Source: Clostridiaceae bacterium | GTDB lineage: Bacteria > Bacillota > Clostridia > Saccharofermentanales > DTU023 | Reading direction: 5' to 3' | DNA length: 6,298 nt | NCBI GenBank assembly: GCA_012798865.1 | Contig: JAAZMK010000106.1 | Location: forward strand, 1 to 6,298 | Part shown: piece by piece, positions 1 to 5,825 of the stretch | How the letters are laid out: every line of letters begins with the position of its first letter | Position numbering within the stretch: position 1 is the first letter of the stretch | Position numbers and translations under genes: made by a program | The notes under the pieces: model-generated | The model's input: the letters and a program-made list of their open reading frames with translations, nothing else | Database searches by the model: none | Told to the model about the DNA's origin: nothing

Positions 1-1391
1 CCGAGATTTCGACGACGGACAGGCTTTCTGAAATCGGCAATAATCATCAAATAACCGACGGAAAAAATGAGAAACGTCGTAAGCCGCCAGTGAGAGAGCG
101 TATCGTTCAACTGATGTTTCTGTTCCACAAGAAGCAACGCAAAGATAAGCACGACGTTGGCAGTAATCGTTTTCATCTTAGGAGCAAGCTCATCTCCCGC
201 CGCCTGATACGCCATGGCAAGCACAAGAAAGACAAACACAAAGGCATAGCGGAAATCAAGCGAGTTCGGGTAGTGGGCTCCGTGCCACAAGAAACTCAGC
301 GTGCGAGATTGAAAGGAGAAAAACAAAAACGCGAGTAGCGTACCGTATGCGAGACGTACCGTTCGCGGTCTTTTTTTATCGGCGAAGAATGCCGGCAGCA
401 TGAGAAGTGCCGCCATGCCGGCATAAATGTTCGGAAGCCCCGACATAATGTTCGGGCTGCGAAGCGGCATCATTCTGCCGAGCGTATCCAAAAAAGCCTG
501 TGTGAACGTAAAGCCTCCGGGGAAAGCGTCATTCGCTGCCGAGGTGATTGCCAACGCTTTTGCTGTCGGCCACAATACGACACCTGCGAGAAGCGCTGAA
601 AGCACGGCGAAACCGGCGAATTTACCAAAAGCGATTAACGGCTCGTACCAATGCGACTCCTTTTCATGTCGTGAAAGAGACCGCTTGAACTGAACGCGTA
701 GCACGAAATAGTAGAAGAATAGAAAAACGCACCCAAAAAAAGCTGTGTAATAATTCGTCAACAGCATGAGCGTCAGACTGAAGACAAAAAGCCGCGCCTT
801 TCCGTCGCGCACGAGCTGCACCAGTCCCAACGCCGCAAGGGGAAACCACACGAGCGTGTCGAGCCACATGATATTCCAACTGTATGCGTATACCCACGCC
901 GATAATGCATAGAAAGAACCGAACAGAGACGCCAACGGGTCTCTTTTGCGGAACGCCCCACACAGAAACTCGCGGAAAAACAGACTGGAAAAGCCGATTT
1001 TTAGAAGAGTCAGCGGCATGACGGCTTCCGTGATGTTCTGATCCGGCAAGAAAATGGTGAGTATGTTCAACGGGCTGGCGATGTAATACGTAAACAGGCT
1101 GTAAAAATTGACACCCAATCCGCCTGCCCACGAAAAGAAAAGCGTGTCGCCCGAGAGGATTTTCCTTTTTAATTCCAGGAGAAACGGAGCGTATTGGTGA
1201 TATAGATCATATGCCAAGAGGTGGCGATTCCCGACCGGCCAGAGACCATGTGCCGCAAATCCGATGTAGAACGCGAGAACGGGAAGGAGAAACGCCAACA
1301 GGCGCTGCTTTCGCTCTGTCACACGCTGGCGCTCCTCGAGCAGCGTTCCTTTTCGGCGGCTTGCCGAACGTTTCTTCAGTAGTTCCCACAT
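1..1391 (-). CDS. YfhO-family multipass membrane protein, 3' end cut by window
   Basis: This reading frame is open from an ATG at 1391 to the window edge, giving 463 complete codons without a stop. It has a short basic cytoplasmic N-terminus (residues 1-30), a first membrane segment at about 31-50, and many further hydrophobic segments (about 95-117, 125-140, 155-170, 178-195, 200-232, 253-280, 322-337, 347-362, 378-397, 410-422, 436-452). Family-typical motifs are YDLYHQYAPFL (61-71), SWAGGLGVNF (87-96), ASPLN (105-109) and WHGAHYPN followed by DFRYAF (369-384), which match the YfhO family (Pfam YfhO). Bacillus subtilis YfhO is implicated in lipoteichoic acid glycosylation, so an envelope-polymer sugar transfer role is likely, but the substrate here is unknown. 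Family members are usually about 800-900 residues, so roughly half is visible. A GGAG at 1401-1404 lies 9 bases before the start. It follows parB by about 100 bases in the same direction and may be read through from it. Confidence 0.88.
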   Translation of the reverse strand, partial: MWELLKKRSASRRKGTLLEERQRVTERKQRLLAFLLPVLAFYIGFAAHGLWPVGNRHLLAYDLYHQYAPFLLELKRKILSGDTLFFSWAGGLGVNFYSLFTYYIASPLNILTIFLPDQNITEAVMPLTLLKIGFSSLFFREFLCGAFRKRDPLASLFGSFYALSAWVYAYSWNIMWLDTLVWFPLAALGLVQLVRDGKARLFVFSLTLMLLTNYYTAFFGCVFLFFYYFVLRVQFKRSLSRHEKESHWYEPLIAFGKFAGFAVLSALLAGVVLWPTAKALAITSAANDAFPGGFTFTQAFLDTLGRMMPLRSPNIMSGLPNIYAGMAALLMLPAFFADKKRPRTVRLAYGTLLAFLFFSFQSRTLSFLWHGAHYPNSLDFRYAFVFVFLVLAMAYQAAGDELAPKMKTITANVVLIFALLLVEQKHQLNDTLSHWRLTTFLIFSVGYLMIIADFRKPVRRRNL

Positions 1392-1439
1392 GAATTATGT
1401 CTCCAGTACTGTCACTTCGCCTCTCTGCTTACGTGCCGA

Positions 1440-1451
1440 TGACGCGCGTCA
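1440..1451. repeat. 12-base perfect palindrome between parB and the YfhO-family gene
   Basis: TGACGCGCGTCA is a perfect dyad in the 102-base gap between the parB stop and the YfhO-family start, about 50 bases upstream of that start. It could be a binding site for a dimeric regulator. It has no U-tract and too little loop to act as an intrinsic terminator. I do not recognise the regulator. Such short GC-rich dyads can arise by chance. Confidence 0.35.
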
Positions 1452-1493
1452 GCATGTCGATCGTCGGAAGCCTTTATGCTTGCGAGACGGATC

Positions 1494-2399
1494 TTATTCT
1501 CTCGTCAACAATTCCAGGAGTCGATCCAATTCATCCGCCGAATGGTAGCGGATGACTATGCTCCCGCGACCTGTCTTATGGTCCTGAATCGTGACTTTCG
1601 TGCCGAGCGAGCGACGCAGCTGTTCTTCCACGGCACGGACATGGAGGTCTTTGCGTTCATCGTCCGGTGTGCGCGGTATCGGCGGAACGGGCGGCATGTT
1701 GATTTCCTTGACCAAACGCTCCGTGTCACGGACGCTTAGCTGTTTTGCGAGAACCACGGCGGCGGCGTTACTTTGCGCGGTCGCGTCGGACAACGCCAGC
1801 AATGCGCGCGCATGTCCCGACGACAATTCGCCGCGACGCACCATATCACGGATATTTTCAGGAAGATTGAGCAGTCTCAGCGTATTCGTGACGGCAGAAC
1901 GACTCCTGCCGATCGCAGACGCTAAGCTTTCCTGCGTCATATCGTATTGTTTGATCAGTTGATCGAATGCAATGGCTTCCTCAATGGCGTTCAGGTCTTG
2001 ACGGACCACGTTGTCAATCAGAGCCTGGCGCTGCGCTTCCGCATCCGTTAATTCGCGAATAATGGCGGGAATCGTTTGCAGACCGGCAGCGCGGGCAGCT
2101 CTCCAGCGGCGCTCTCCCGCCACGATCATGTAGCGGTCGGGAGACGACGTCGGTGTCACGATGATGGGCGAGATAACACCTTGATCGCGAATGGATTCCG
2201 TCAGCTCGTCGAGGCGATCTTTATCGAAATCCTGCCGCGGCTGTTCGCGGTTGGGCTCCAACCTGTTGATACTCAACTCGACAATCCGTTCGGTCTTTGT
2301 CGCTTGCTCTTCTTGGGACACCGTCTCAAAAAGAGCGCCGAGACCTTTGCCTAAGCCGCGTCTTGATTTCATTTGTGTCGTTTCATCATTCATTTTCAT
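1494..2399 (-). CDS. parB: Chromosome-partitioning protein ParB (Spo0J)
   Basis: A 301-residue ParB, normal for the chromosomal family. It is a CTP-dependent DNA clamp that loads at parS, spreads, organises the origin region and recruits SMC. Visible landmarks are the ParA-contacting N-terminal stretch RRGLGKGLGALF (13-24), the N-terminal CTPase domain with REQPR (51-55), the CTP/phosphate motif GERRWR (95-100) and the third box DNVVRQDLN (129-137), a parS-reading helix-turn-helix domain with TQESLASAIGRSRSAV (155-170) followed by SSGHARALL (193-201), and a C-terminal dimerisation domain from about 250 to the end with GRGSIVIRY (277-285). Start: GAGG at 2409-2412 sits 9 bases before the ATG at 2399. 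An ATG at 2393, with GGAG at 2403-2406, is equally plausible and removes two residues. An ATG at 2414 has no good ribosome site. It lies 54 bases after parA, so the two are almost certainly one operon. Confidence 0.97.
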   Translation of the reverse strand: MKMNDETTQMKSRRGLGKGLGALFETVSQEEQATKTERIVELSINRLEPNREQPRQDFDKDRLDELTESIRDQGVISPIIVTPTSSPDRYMIVAGERRWRAARAAGLQTIPAIIRELTDAEAQRQALIDNVVRQDLNAIEEAIAFDQLIKQYDMTQESLASAIGRSRSAVTNTLRLLNLPENIRDMVRRGELSSGHARALLALSDATAQSNAAAVVLAKQLSVRDTERLVKEINMPPVPPIPRTPDDERKDLHVRAVEEQLRRSLGTKVTIQDHKTGRGSIVIRYHSADELDRLLELLTRE

Positions 2400-2453
2400 C
2401 TGCTCCGACCTCATCCGTATACATGATCGACCACGCGAAGGGGCTTCCGCGCA

Positions 2454-3254
2454 TTATATGCGCCCGATCGTTCCGTCTTTCCAAGCTTGACTCTCCAGGC
2501 GTTTCGTCAGCTCATGAGCCAAAAGGCGGTATCCGTCCGCGCCTTTCGACCGTTTGTCGTATTCGAAAATAGTCGCGCCATAGCTCGGCGCTTCACTTAA
2601 TCGTACATTCCGCGGGATGACCGTCCTGAGAAAATCATCGCGAAAATACCACTCAACTTCATCGCGCACCTGCTTTGAGAGCTGCGTCCTCGAGTCGAAC
2701 ATTGTGATGAAAACACCCGCAAGTCGCAAGTCGGGATTTGATGATTTACACACGAGTCCGAGCGTTGTCATGAGCTGCATGAGTCCCTCCAGTGCATAAT
2801 ACTCAGCTTGTACAGGGATTAAAACGGCATCGGCAGCAGTAAGCGCATTCACCGTTAACAGCCCGAGCGACGGGGGACAGTCAATCACGATGAAATCGTA
2901 TCGATCACGGATCGTCGCGATATGGTTTTTCAGCTGTTGTTCACGCGGAAACATCTCGACGAGCTCCAATTCAGCGCCGACGAGGTTGATGTTCGCGGGG
3001 AGAAGGTCGAGCTTAGGTCTCGCCTTGACAAGCACTTGCTCAACTTCTTGTACCCTGCCGACAAGCAGATCGTAGATTGTGTGCGGTAGGGTCTTTTTAT
3101 CAATCCCTAATCCTGACGTCGAATTTCCCTGAGGATCCATGTCGACGAGCAGTACACGCTTTCTTTGCTCCTCCAGAGCCGCAACCAAGTTGATACACGT
3201 CGTTGTCTTACCGACACCGCCTTTTTGGTTGGCAACTGCGATCACTTTGCTCAT
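2454..3254 (-). CDS. parA: Chromosome-partitioning ATPase ParA (Soj)
   Basis: A 266-residue ParA/MinD-type deviant Walker ATPase, typical in length for the small chromosomal Soj class that lacks an N-terminal helix-turn-helix. ATP-bound dimers coat the nucleoid nonspecifically, and ParB stimulates hydrolysis, which moves or positions the origin and in the Soj class also affects initiation by DnaA. Motifs: deviant Walker A KGGVGKTT (11-18, signature lysine 11 and P-loop lysine 16), Walker A' LLVDMDPQGN (35-44), Walker B FIVIDCPPS (121-129), and the conserved NVRLSEAPSYG (216-226) whose arginine region contributes to DNA binding. The start is the ATG at 3254, because GAGGG at 3260-3264 lies 5 bases ahead and it gives the family-typical MSKVIAVANQKGG beginning. 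An in-frame TTG at 3266 has no such support. A putative promoter with a LexA-type box precedes it. Confidence 0.97.
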   Translation of the reverse strand: MSKVIAVANQKGGVGKTTTCINLVAALEEQRKRVLLVDMDPQGNSTSGLGIDKKTLPHTIYDLLVGRVQEVEQVLVKARPKLDLLPANINLVGAELELVEMFPREQQLKNHIATIRDRYDFIVIDCPPSLGLLTVNALTAADAVLIPVQAEYYALEGLMQLMTTLGLVCKSSNPDLRLAGVFITMFDSRTQLSKQVRDEVEWYFRDDFLRTVIPRNVRLSEAPSYGATIFEYDKRSKGADGYRLLAHELTKRLESQAWKDGTIGRI

Positions 3255-3276
3255 AACATCCCTCAACTAATTGTTT

Positions 3277-3307
3277 TTCGACTCTTTTGGGAAATCGAAC
3301 GGTCGAA
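3277..3307. repeat. Inverted repeat in the parA 5' leader
   Basis: TTCGAC at 3277-3282 pairs perfectly with GTCGAA at 3302-3307 across 19 bases. It lies between the putative parA -10 (3335-3340) and the parA ribosome site (3260-3264), so it would be in the parAB leader RNA. It could be an operator or an RNA stem. It is a poor intrinsic terminator for the upstream aldolase gene because only a short A-rich stretch, not a U-run, follows on the coding strand. Confidence 0.35.
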
Positions 3308-3334
3308 GTATCTCCACGATTGATAACTCGTTAA

Positions 3335-3343
3335 ATTGTACCA
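3335..3343 (-). promoter_or_regulatory. Putative extended -10 promoter for parAB
   Basis: Read on the minus strand this is TGGTACAAT: an extended -10 (TG one base before a TACAAT hexamer, five of six matches to TATAAT). The -35 position at 17-base spacing (3358-3363) reads CATATG, a poor match to TTGACA, so the promoter would rely on the extended -10. It would give a leader of about 75 bases before the parA ATG. Its position in the only gap upstream of parA supports the call, which remains a motif-based inference. Confidence 0.5.
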
Positions 3344-3353
3344 TGCTCTATTG

Positions 3354-3367
3354 CGAACATATGTTCC
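3354..3367 (+). promoter_or_regulatory. LexA (DinR) operator-like box upstream of parAB
   Basis: CGAACATATGTTCC matches all defined positions of the Bacillus-type LexA/DinR consensus CGAACRNRYGTTYC and contains a perfect 12-base dyad, GAACATATGTTC. It ends one base before the aldolase stop codon and covers the presumed -35 position of the parAB promoter, where a bound repressor would be expected to block RNA polymerase. That the motif matches is seen directly; LexA binding and SOS control of parAB are inferred. Confidence 0.6.
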
Positions 3368-4399
3368 TTATTGTGCGAATAATGCGTCGATTTCTGCCTT
3401 TTCCGTCGAAAAAGACGTGACAAAGCGACAGATTCGGCGTCCATCCTTCTGTATACCGATGCGCTCAAATACAGCACGCTCCCAAAAATGCTTTTCATCG
3501 CTCTCATCCATCAGTACGAACAGTTGGTTGCTCATAGGCGGAGCGTAGAATTCAAAGCCGCGCGCAACAAACTGCTCAGTTAGTGCCGCCGCCATGTCGT
3601 TCTCGTGTCGCCCGATCTCGATGTACAGTCGATCGCGAAAGAGTTCTCTGAACTGAACCCCTAGGAGTCGCCCCTTTGCAAGCAGTCCGCCCCTTTGCTT
3701 CACAAGCGATCTAAAATCGCGTTTCAAGCTGTCCTTTGTGATCACAACAGCCTCGCCGAAAAGAGCGCCGCATTTTGTGCCGCCGATGGAAAAAACATCG
3801 GCAATCTCTGCGAGCGCGGGAAGGTCGATCTTAGTCTCTTCGATCGCCAAAGCGGAAGCGAGGCGCGCGCCATCCACAAACAATGTCAGCCCCCATCGGT
3901 CGGCGACTTGCCTTATCGCCTGCAAATCCTTTAAGTGGTAAACCGTTCCAAGCTCCGTTGTCTGGGAGAGATAGATCATCCCAGGCTGCACCATATGCTC
4001 TGCCGTCGGGTCGTCGTGATACGATTGGCAGTATTGATCGATTGAGTCCGCCGACAAAAGACCGTCCTGCGATTCGACAACCAGGACTTTATGCCCGGTC
4101 GCTTCGATCGCACCCGCTTCATGCACATTGACATGTCCTGTCTCGGCGGACAAGACTCCCTGCCATGGCTTCAGAACACCTGCGGCGACGATAAAATTGA
4201 CCTGTGTCCCGCCAACGAGGAAATGTACGTCGGCGTTCGGGGCACGACACGCATCTTTTATCAGTAGGCGCGCTTCATCGCTGTACCGATCAAGCCCATA
4301 CCCCGTCGTCCGTTCGGCATTTGTCTTCGTCAATGCCGCCAAAATGCGCGGATGGCATCCAGTATTGTAGTCGTTTTCAAAAGAAACTCGTTCAGACAT
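3368..4399 (-). CDS. Threonine-aldolase-family PLP enzyme (beta-eliminating lyase fold)
   Basis: A 343-residue fold-type I PLP enzyme of the low-specificity L-threonine aldolase group, which cleaves threonine or allo-threonine to glycine and acetaldehyde in the cytoplasm. Landmarks: N-terminal substrate loop NDYNTGCHP (9-17), phosphate-binding GGTQVN (63-68), ETGHVNVHEAGA (86-97) whose histidine 89 is placed to stack on the PLP ring, the aspartate that contacts the pyridine nitrogen in LFVDGARL (173-180, Asp176), and the Schiff-base lysine in SIGGTKCGALFGEA (204-217, Lys209). Length fits the family. The start is the ATG at 4399, because AGAGGG at 4407-4412 lies 7 bases ahead; an in-frame ATG at 4423 adds eight unconserved residues and has a weak ribosome site. 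Exact substrate (threonine, allo-threonine or another beta-hydroxy amino acid) cannot be read from sequence, so I give no symbol, although ltaE would be the usual one. It follows thpR after a 421-base gap, so it is probably transcribed on its own. Confidence 0.9.
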   Translation of the reverse strand: MSERVSFENDYNTGCHPRILAALTKTNAERTTGYGLDRYSDEARLLIKDACRAPNADVHFLVGGTQVNFIVAAGVLKPWQGVLSAETGHVNVHEAGAIEATGHKVLVVESQDGLLSADSIDQYCQSYHDDPTAEHMVQPGMIYLSQTTELGTVYHLKDLQAIRQVADRWGLTLFVDGARLASALAIEETKIDLPALAEIADVFSIGGTKCGALFGEAVVITKDSLKRDFRSLVKQRGGLLAKGRLLGVQFRELFRDRLYIEIGRHENDMAAALTEQFVARGFEFYAPPMSNQLFVLMDESDEKHFWERAVFERIGIQKDGRRICRFVTSFSTEKAEIDALFAQ

Positions 4400-4494
4400 G
4401 AGCCAGCCCTCTTCGCTCTCCATTTTCCCGTGCGCGTACGTCCAGCACGGTGAATGTTCCTTAAGTGCAACTCTTCTGGTGTCACTGTATCGTT

Positions 4495-4503
4495 ATTTTA
4501 CCA
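4495..4503 (-). promoter_or_regulatory. Possible extended -10 promoter for the aldolase gene
   Basis: On the minus strand the site reads TGGTAAAAT, closely resembling the TGGTACAAT proposed for parAB. No good -35 lies at 16-18 bases; a TTTACA sits upstream but at about 22 bases, too far for a standard spacer. It would give a leader of about 90 bases. Weak motif evidence only. Confidence 0.35.
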
Positions 4504-4566
4504 ATGAATCGACGCGAATACTTGTAAACGGATCAAGTGCTCGAGATCAAAAATGAGTTTTATTGT

Positions 4567-4582
4567 GAAAACGGTTGTTTTC
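4567..4582. repeat. Perfect 6-base inverted repeat upstream of the aldolase promoter
   Basis: GAAAAC (4567-4572) and GTTTTC (4577-4582) flank a 4-base loop. It lies about 65 bases upstream of the candidate aldolase -10 and about 240 bases past the thpR stop. It may be an operator or a weak stem. No U-run follows on the minus strand, so it is not a normal intrinsic terminator. Confidence 0.35.
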
Positions 4583-4610
4583 GGGCAAATAACATAATTA
4601 ATTCTCTAAT

Positions 4611-4810
4611 CAAAAAGGCTCATTTGTCTCAGGAAAGTCATTTTAGATGAGAAAAGGGCTTTTGCGTCCTAGAGAATTCGCTTGAGAAAAGAGAACGGTT
4701 TTTTCATCCTAGGAAAGACGTTTAAGATGAGATAAATGCTCCTTCGTCCTAGGAAAGTCTTTTTAGATGAGAATAAAGGATCCGTTGCCAGGGAGAATCG
4801 TCTATTTGAA
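4611..4810. repeat. Tandem array of 40-base degenerate repeats
   Basis: The anchor AGGAAAG or its variants occurs at 4631, 4671 (AGAGAAT), 4711, 4751 and 4791 (GGGAGAA), an exact 40-base period. Units at 4631, 4711 and 4751 are the best: their first 20 bases differ from each other at one to four positions and share AGGAAAG followed by TTT and AGATGA. The unit at 4671 and the outer half-units (from 4611 and after 4791) are more diverged. The palindrome CCTAGG forms the junction before the units at 4711 and 4751. Because 40 is not a multiple of three, a translated array would change frame at each unit, so it is not coding. It may bind a protein repeatedly on about the same DNA face, or may be an old tandem duplication. 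Confidence 0.8.
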
Positions 4811-4820
4811 CGAAAAGAAC

Positions 4821-5339
4821 TTACTGACTTTCAGCACGAAAAAGCGGCACATAAGTTAATCTGCCGTCGATTCTCGTCGATTTCATCAACTCGATGGAGC
4901 GGACCGTTTCGCTAAAAGGCGGGGGAGCCGGAATTTTGATTTTTTCGAGGATTTGACGTGCAAGCGTCACGTGAGGCTTGAAGGGGCGCGAATCCAGCTT
5001 GAAACCGACAGACGTCAAGCCTCTCGAAAGGTCCTCCTGCAATTCTTTCAGATCGCGAGTAAGCGTAATGCCCGCCCACCAAAGATCCCCGCCGCGCCTC
5101 TCAAAACGCCCGACACGCTCGAAAGCCAGCTCGAACGGAGTGAAAACCATCGAAGACAGAATGTTTTGAGCGACTTGGAGCTCTTTCGCGTCGCATTCAC
5201 CAAGAAAGGCAAGCGTCAGATGTAAATTCGCAGGATCAGGAAATCGACCACGAGGCGCCGAAGAGCGTATTTTTCGCTGTATCTCCGCCAGTCTGAACCG
5301 CGTCTCATCGTTAAAATTGATCGCCACGAACAGTCTCAT
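4821..5339 (-). CDS. thpR: RNA 2',3'-cyclic phosphodiesterase (2H family, formerly 2'-5' RNA ligase)
   Basis: A 172-residue 2H phosphoesterase, normal length for ThpR/LigT. The enzyme opens 2',3'-cyclic phosphates at RNA ends to give a 2'-phosphate; the cellular role in bacteria is unclear. The two catalytic HxTx motifs are present as HLTL (40-43) and HVTL (123-126), in the usual settings NLHLTLAFLGE and FKPHVTLAR, and the N-terminus MRLFVAINF is the family-typical first strand. Start: GGAGAGG at 5347-5353 lies 7 bases before the ATG at 5339. The frame is open further upstream and an ATG at 5384 would give MFHVKH, but those codons are simply the parS site read through, so the longer start is rejected. 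It lies between gyrB and the aldolase gene with large gaps on both sides, so it is probably a single transcription unit. Confidence 0.93.
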   Translation of the reverse strand: MRLFVAINFNDETRFRLAEIQRKIRSSAPRGRFPDPANLHLTLAFLGECDAKELQVAQNILSSMVFTPFELAFERVGRFERRGGDLWWAGITLTRDLKELQEDLSRGLTSVGFKLDSRPFKPHVTLARQILEKIKIPAPPPFSETVRSIELMKSTRIDGRLTYVPLFRAESQ

Positions 5340-5370
5340 TTTCTTTCCTCTCCGTTTGTGTGAGCGAAAA

Positions 5371-5386
5371 TGTTTCACGTGAAACA
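5371..5386. promoter_or_regulatory. parS: parS centromere site (ParB binding site)
   Basis: TGTTTCACGTGAAACA is a perfect 16-base palindrome that matches the universal bacterial parS consensus (TGTTNCACGTGAAACA). It sits about 30 bases upstream of the thpR start and about 3 kb upstream of parB in transcription order, so the ParA-ParB-parS module is complete in this window. ParB loads here and slides outward, and could in principle coat thpR and the gyrB end. Confidence 0.97.
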
Positions 5387-5484
5387 TTGCGAGGTCGTTA
5401 CATTTGTCCAAAACAGCCACCTGATCGTCAGCGAATTCAGCAGACAGGTGCCCCTAAGCGTGTTTACTAGCGGTTATGGTGTCA

Positions 5485-5503
5485 GGATGGATTCTCACCA
5501 TCC
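5485..5503. repeat. Small inverted repeat beside the repeat array
   Basis: GGATGG (5485-5490) and CCATCC (5498-5503) form a perfect 6-base stem with a 7-base loop, just outside the first 27-base repeat. There is no U-run. Function unknown. Confidence 0.4.
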
Positions 5504-5507
5504 AACT

Positions 5508-5715
5508 CTGGAAACCCGTACGCGTGGATCCGTCTTCAAGCTCTCAATCCGCTCACGGGTTAGGTTGCTGGAAGCCCCCATACGTGGACCCGTCGCGGTC
5601 ATGTCATCAAACTGATGCCATTGGAGAGCTGGAATCCACTGCGCGTTGATCCGTCCTTTTCCCGTGCTTCTTTCACTTCGCTAGTCCTTTGGAAGCCCCT
5701 GCGCGTTGATCCGTC
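5508..5715. repeat. Four diverged 27-base repeats at 60-61 base spacing
   Basis: Copies lie at 5508-5534, 5568-5594, 5629-5655 and 5689-5715, separated by 33, 34 and 33 bases. All share TGGAA, then CC, then CGT, GA and a final CCGTC at fixed positions. The last two copies match at 24 of 27 positions and the first two at 21 of 27. A more degenerate relative may start at about 5445 (GGTGCCCCTAAGCGTG) and another near 5759. The spacers are unrelated. Since one interval is 61 bases the frame is not kept, so this is not a repeat protein. It may be a clade-specific intergenic repeat or a multi-site protein-binding region. Confidence 0.8.
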
Positions 5716-5727
5716 CTGTGATTGCCC

Positions 5728-5761
5728 TTGGCGTCAAGCCAACCTTAGCGTGTCACCGCTA
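5728..5761. repeat. Pair of small hairpins downstream of gyrB
   Basis: TTGGC/GCCAA (5728-5732, 5738-5742, 5-base loop) and TAGCG/CGCTA (5746-5750, 5757-5761, 6-base loop) are perfect 5-base stems 65-100 bases past the gyrB stop. They could end or stabilise the gyrB mRNA, but no U-run follows on the minus strand, so intrinsic termination is unproven. Confidence 0.35.
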
Positions 5762-5825
5762 GGACACCCAGTGTGTACGTTCATTTTCGTTGCGTCTGTC
5801 TGAGATCGGTATTTACTCGTCAGCG

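Larger units (their letters stand above)
4400..4820. other. Intergenic region between thpR and the aldolase gene
   Basis: This stretch has no convincing gene. From the aldolase side it holds the aldolase ribosome site (4407-4412), a candidate extended -10 promoter (4495-4503), a small inverted repeat (4567-4582) and then a tandem array of 40-base units that reaches the end of thpR. Its AT-rich composition, most marked from about 4540 to 4780, contrasts with the flanking coding DNA. I see no good intrinsic terminator for thpR. Confidence 0.75.
5340..5825. other. Intergenic region between gyrB and thpR
   Basis: No credible gene is seen. From the thpR side it holds the thpR ribosome site (5347-5353), a perfect parS (5371-5386), a loose inverted repeat (CACCTG 5418-5423 with CAGGTG 5445-5450), a 6-base hairpin (5485-5503), four 27-base repeats spaced 60-61 bases (5508-5715), and two small hairpins (5728-5742, 5746-5761) nearer gyrB. 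I find no DnaA-box cluster and no clear intrinsic terminator for gyrB. Confidence 0.7.

Noticed and set aside
664..1131. Minus-strand 155-residue open frame
   Set aside because: It is an out-of-frame shadow of the YfhO-family gene, whose own frame shows membrane segments and family motifs.
4567..4582. Intrinsic terminator of thpR
   Set aside because: The stem is AT-rich, far from the stop codon, and has no U-run after it on the coding strand.
4611..4810. Small repeat protein encoded by the 40-base array
   Set aside because: The period is not a multiple of three and no start with a ribosome site leads into it.
4966..4981. Second parS around the core TCACGTGA
   Set aside because: Only about 10 of 16 bases fit the consensus, and the core is produced by the codons of the catalytic HVT motif of thpR.
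5508..5715. CRISPR array
   Set aside because: Repeat and spacer lengths look right, but copies match at only 21-24 of 27 positions in the best pairs, there are only four, and no cas gene is visible.
5370..5803. Plus-strand open frames carrying repeated peptides such as PLRVDPS
   Set aside because: They are translations of parS and the DNA repeats; the 61-base interval breaks the frame and no ribosome site or family match is seen.
5387..5825. Replication origin (oriC)
   Set aside because: No cluster of DnaA boxes (TTATNCACA) or AT-rich unwinding element is found, although the region is probably origin-proximal.
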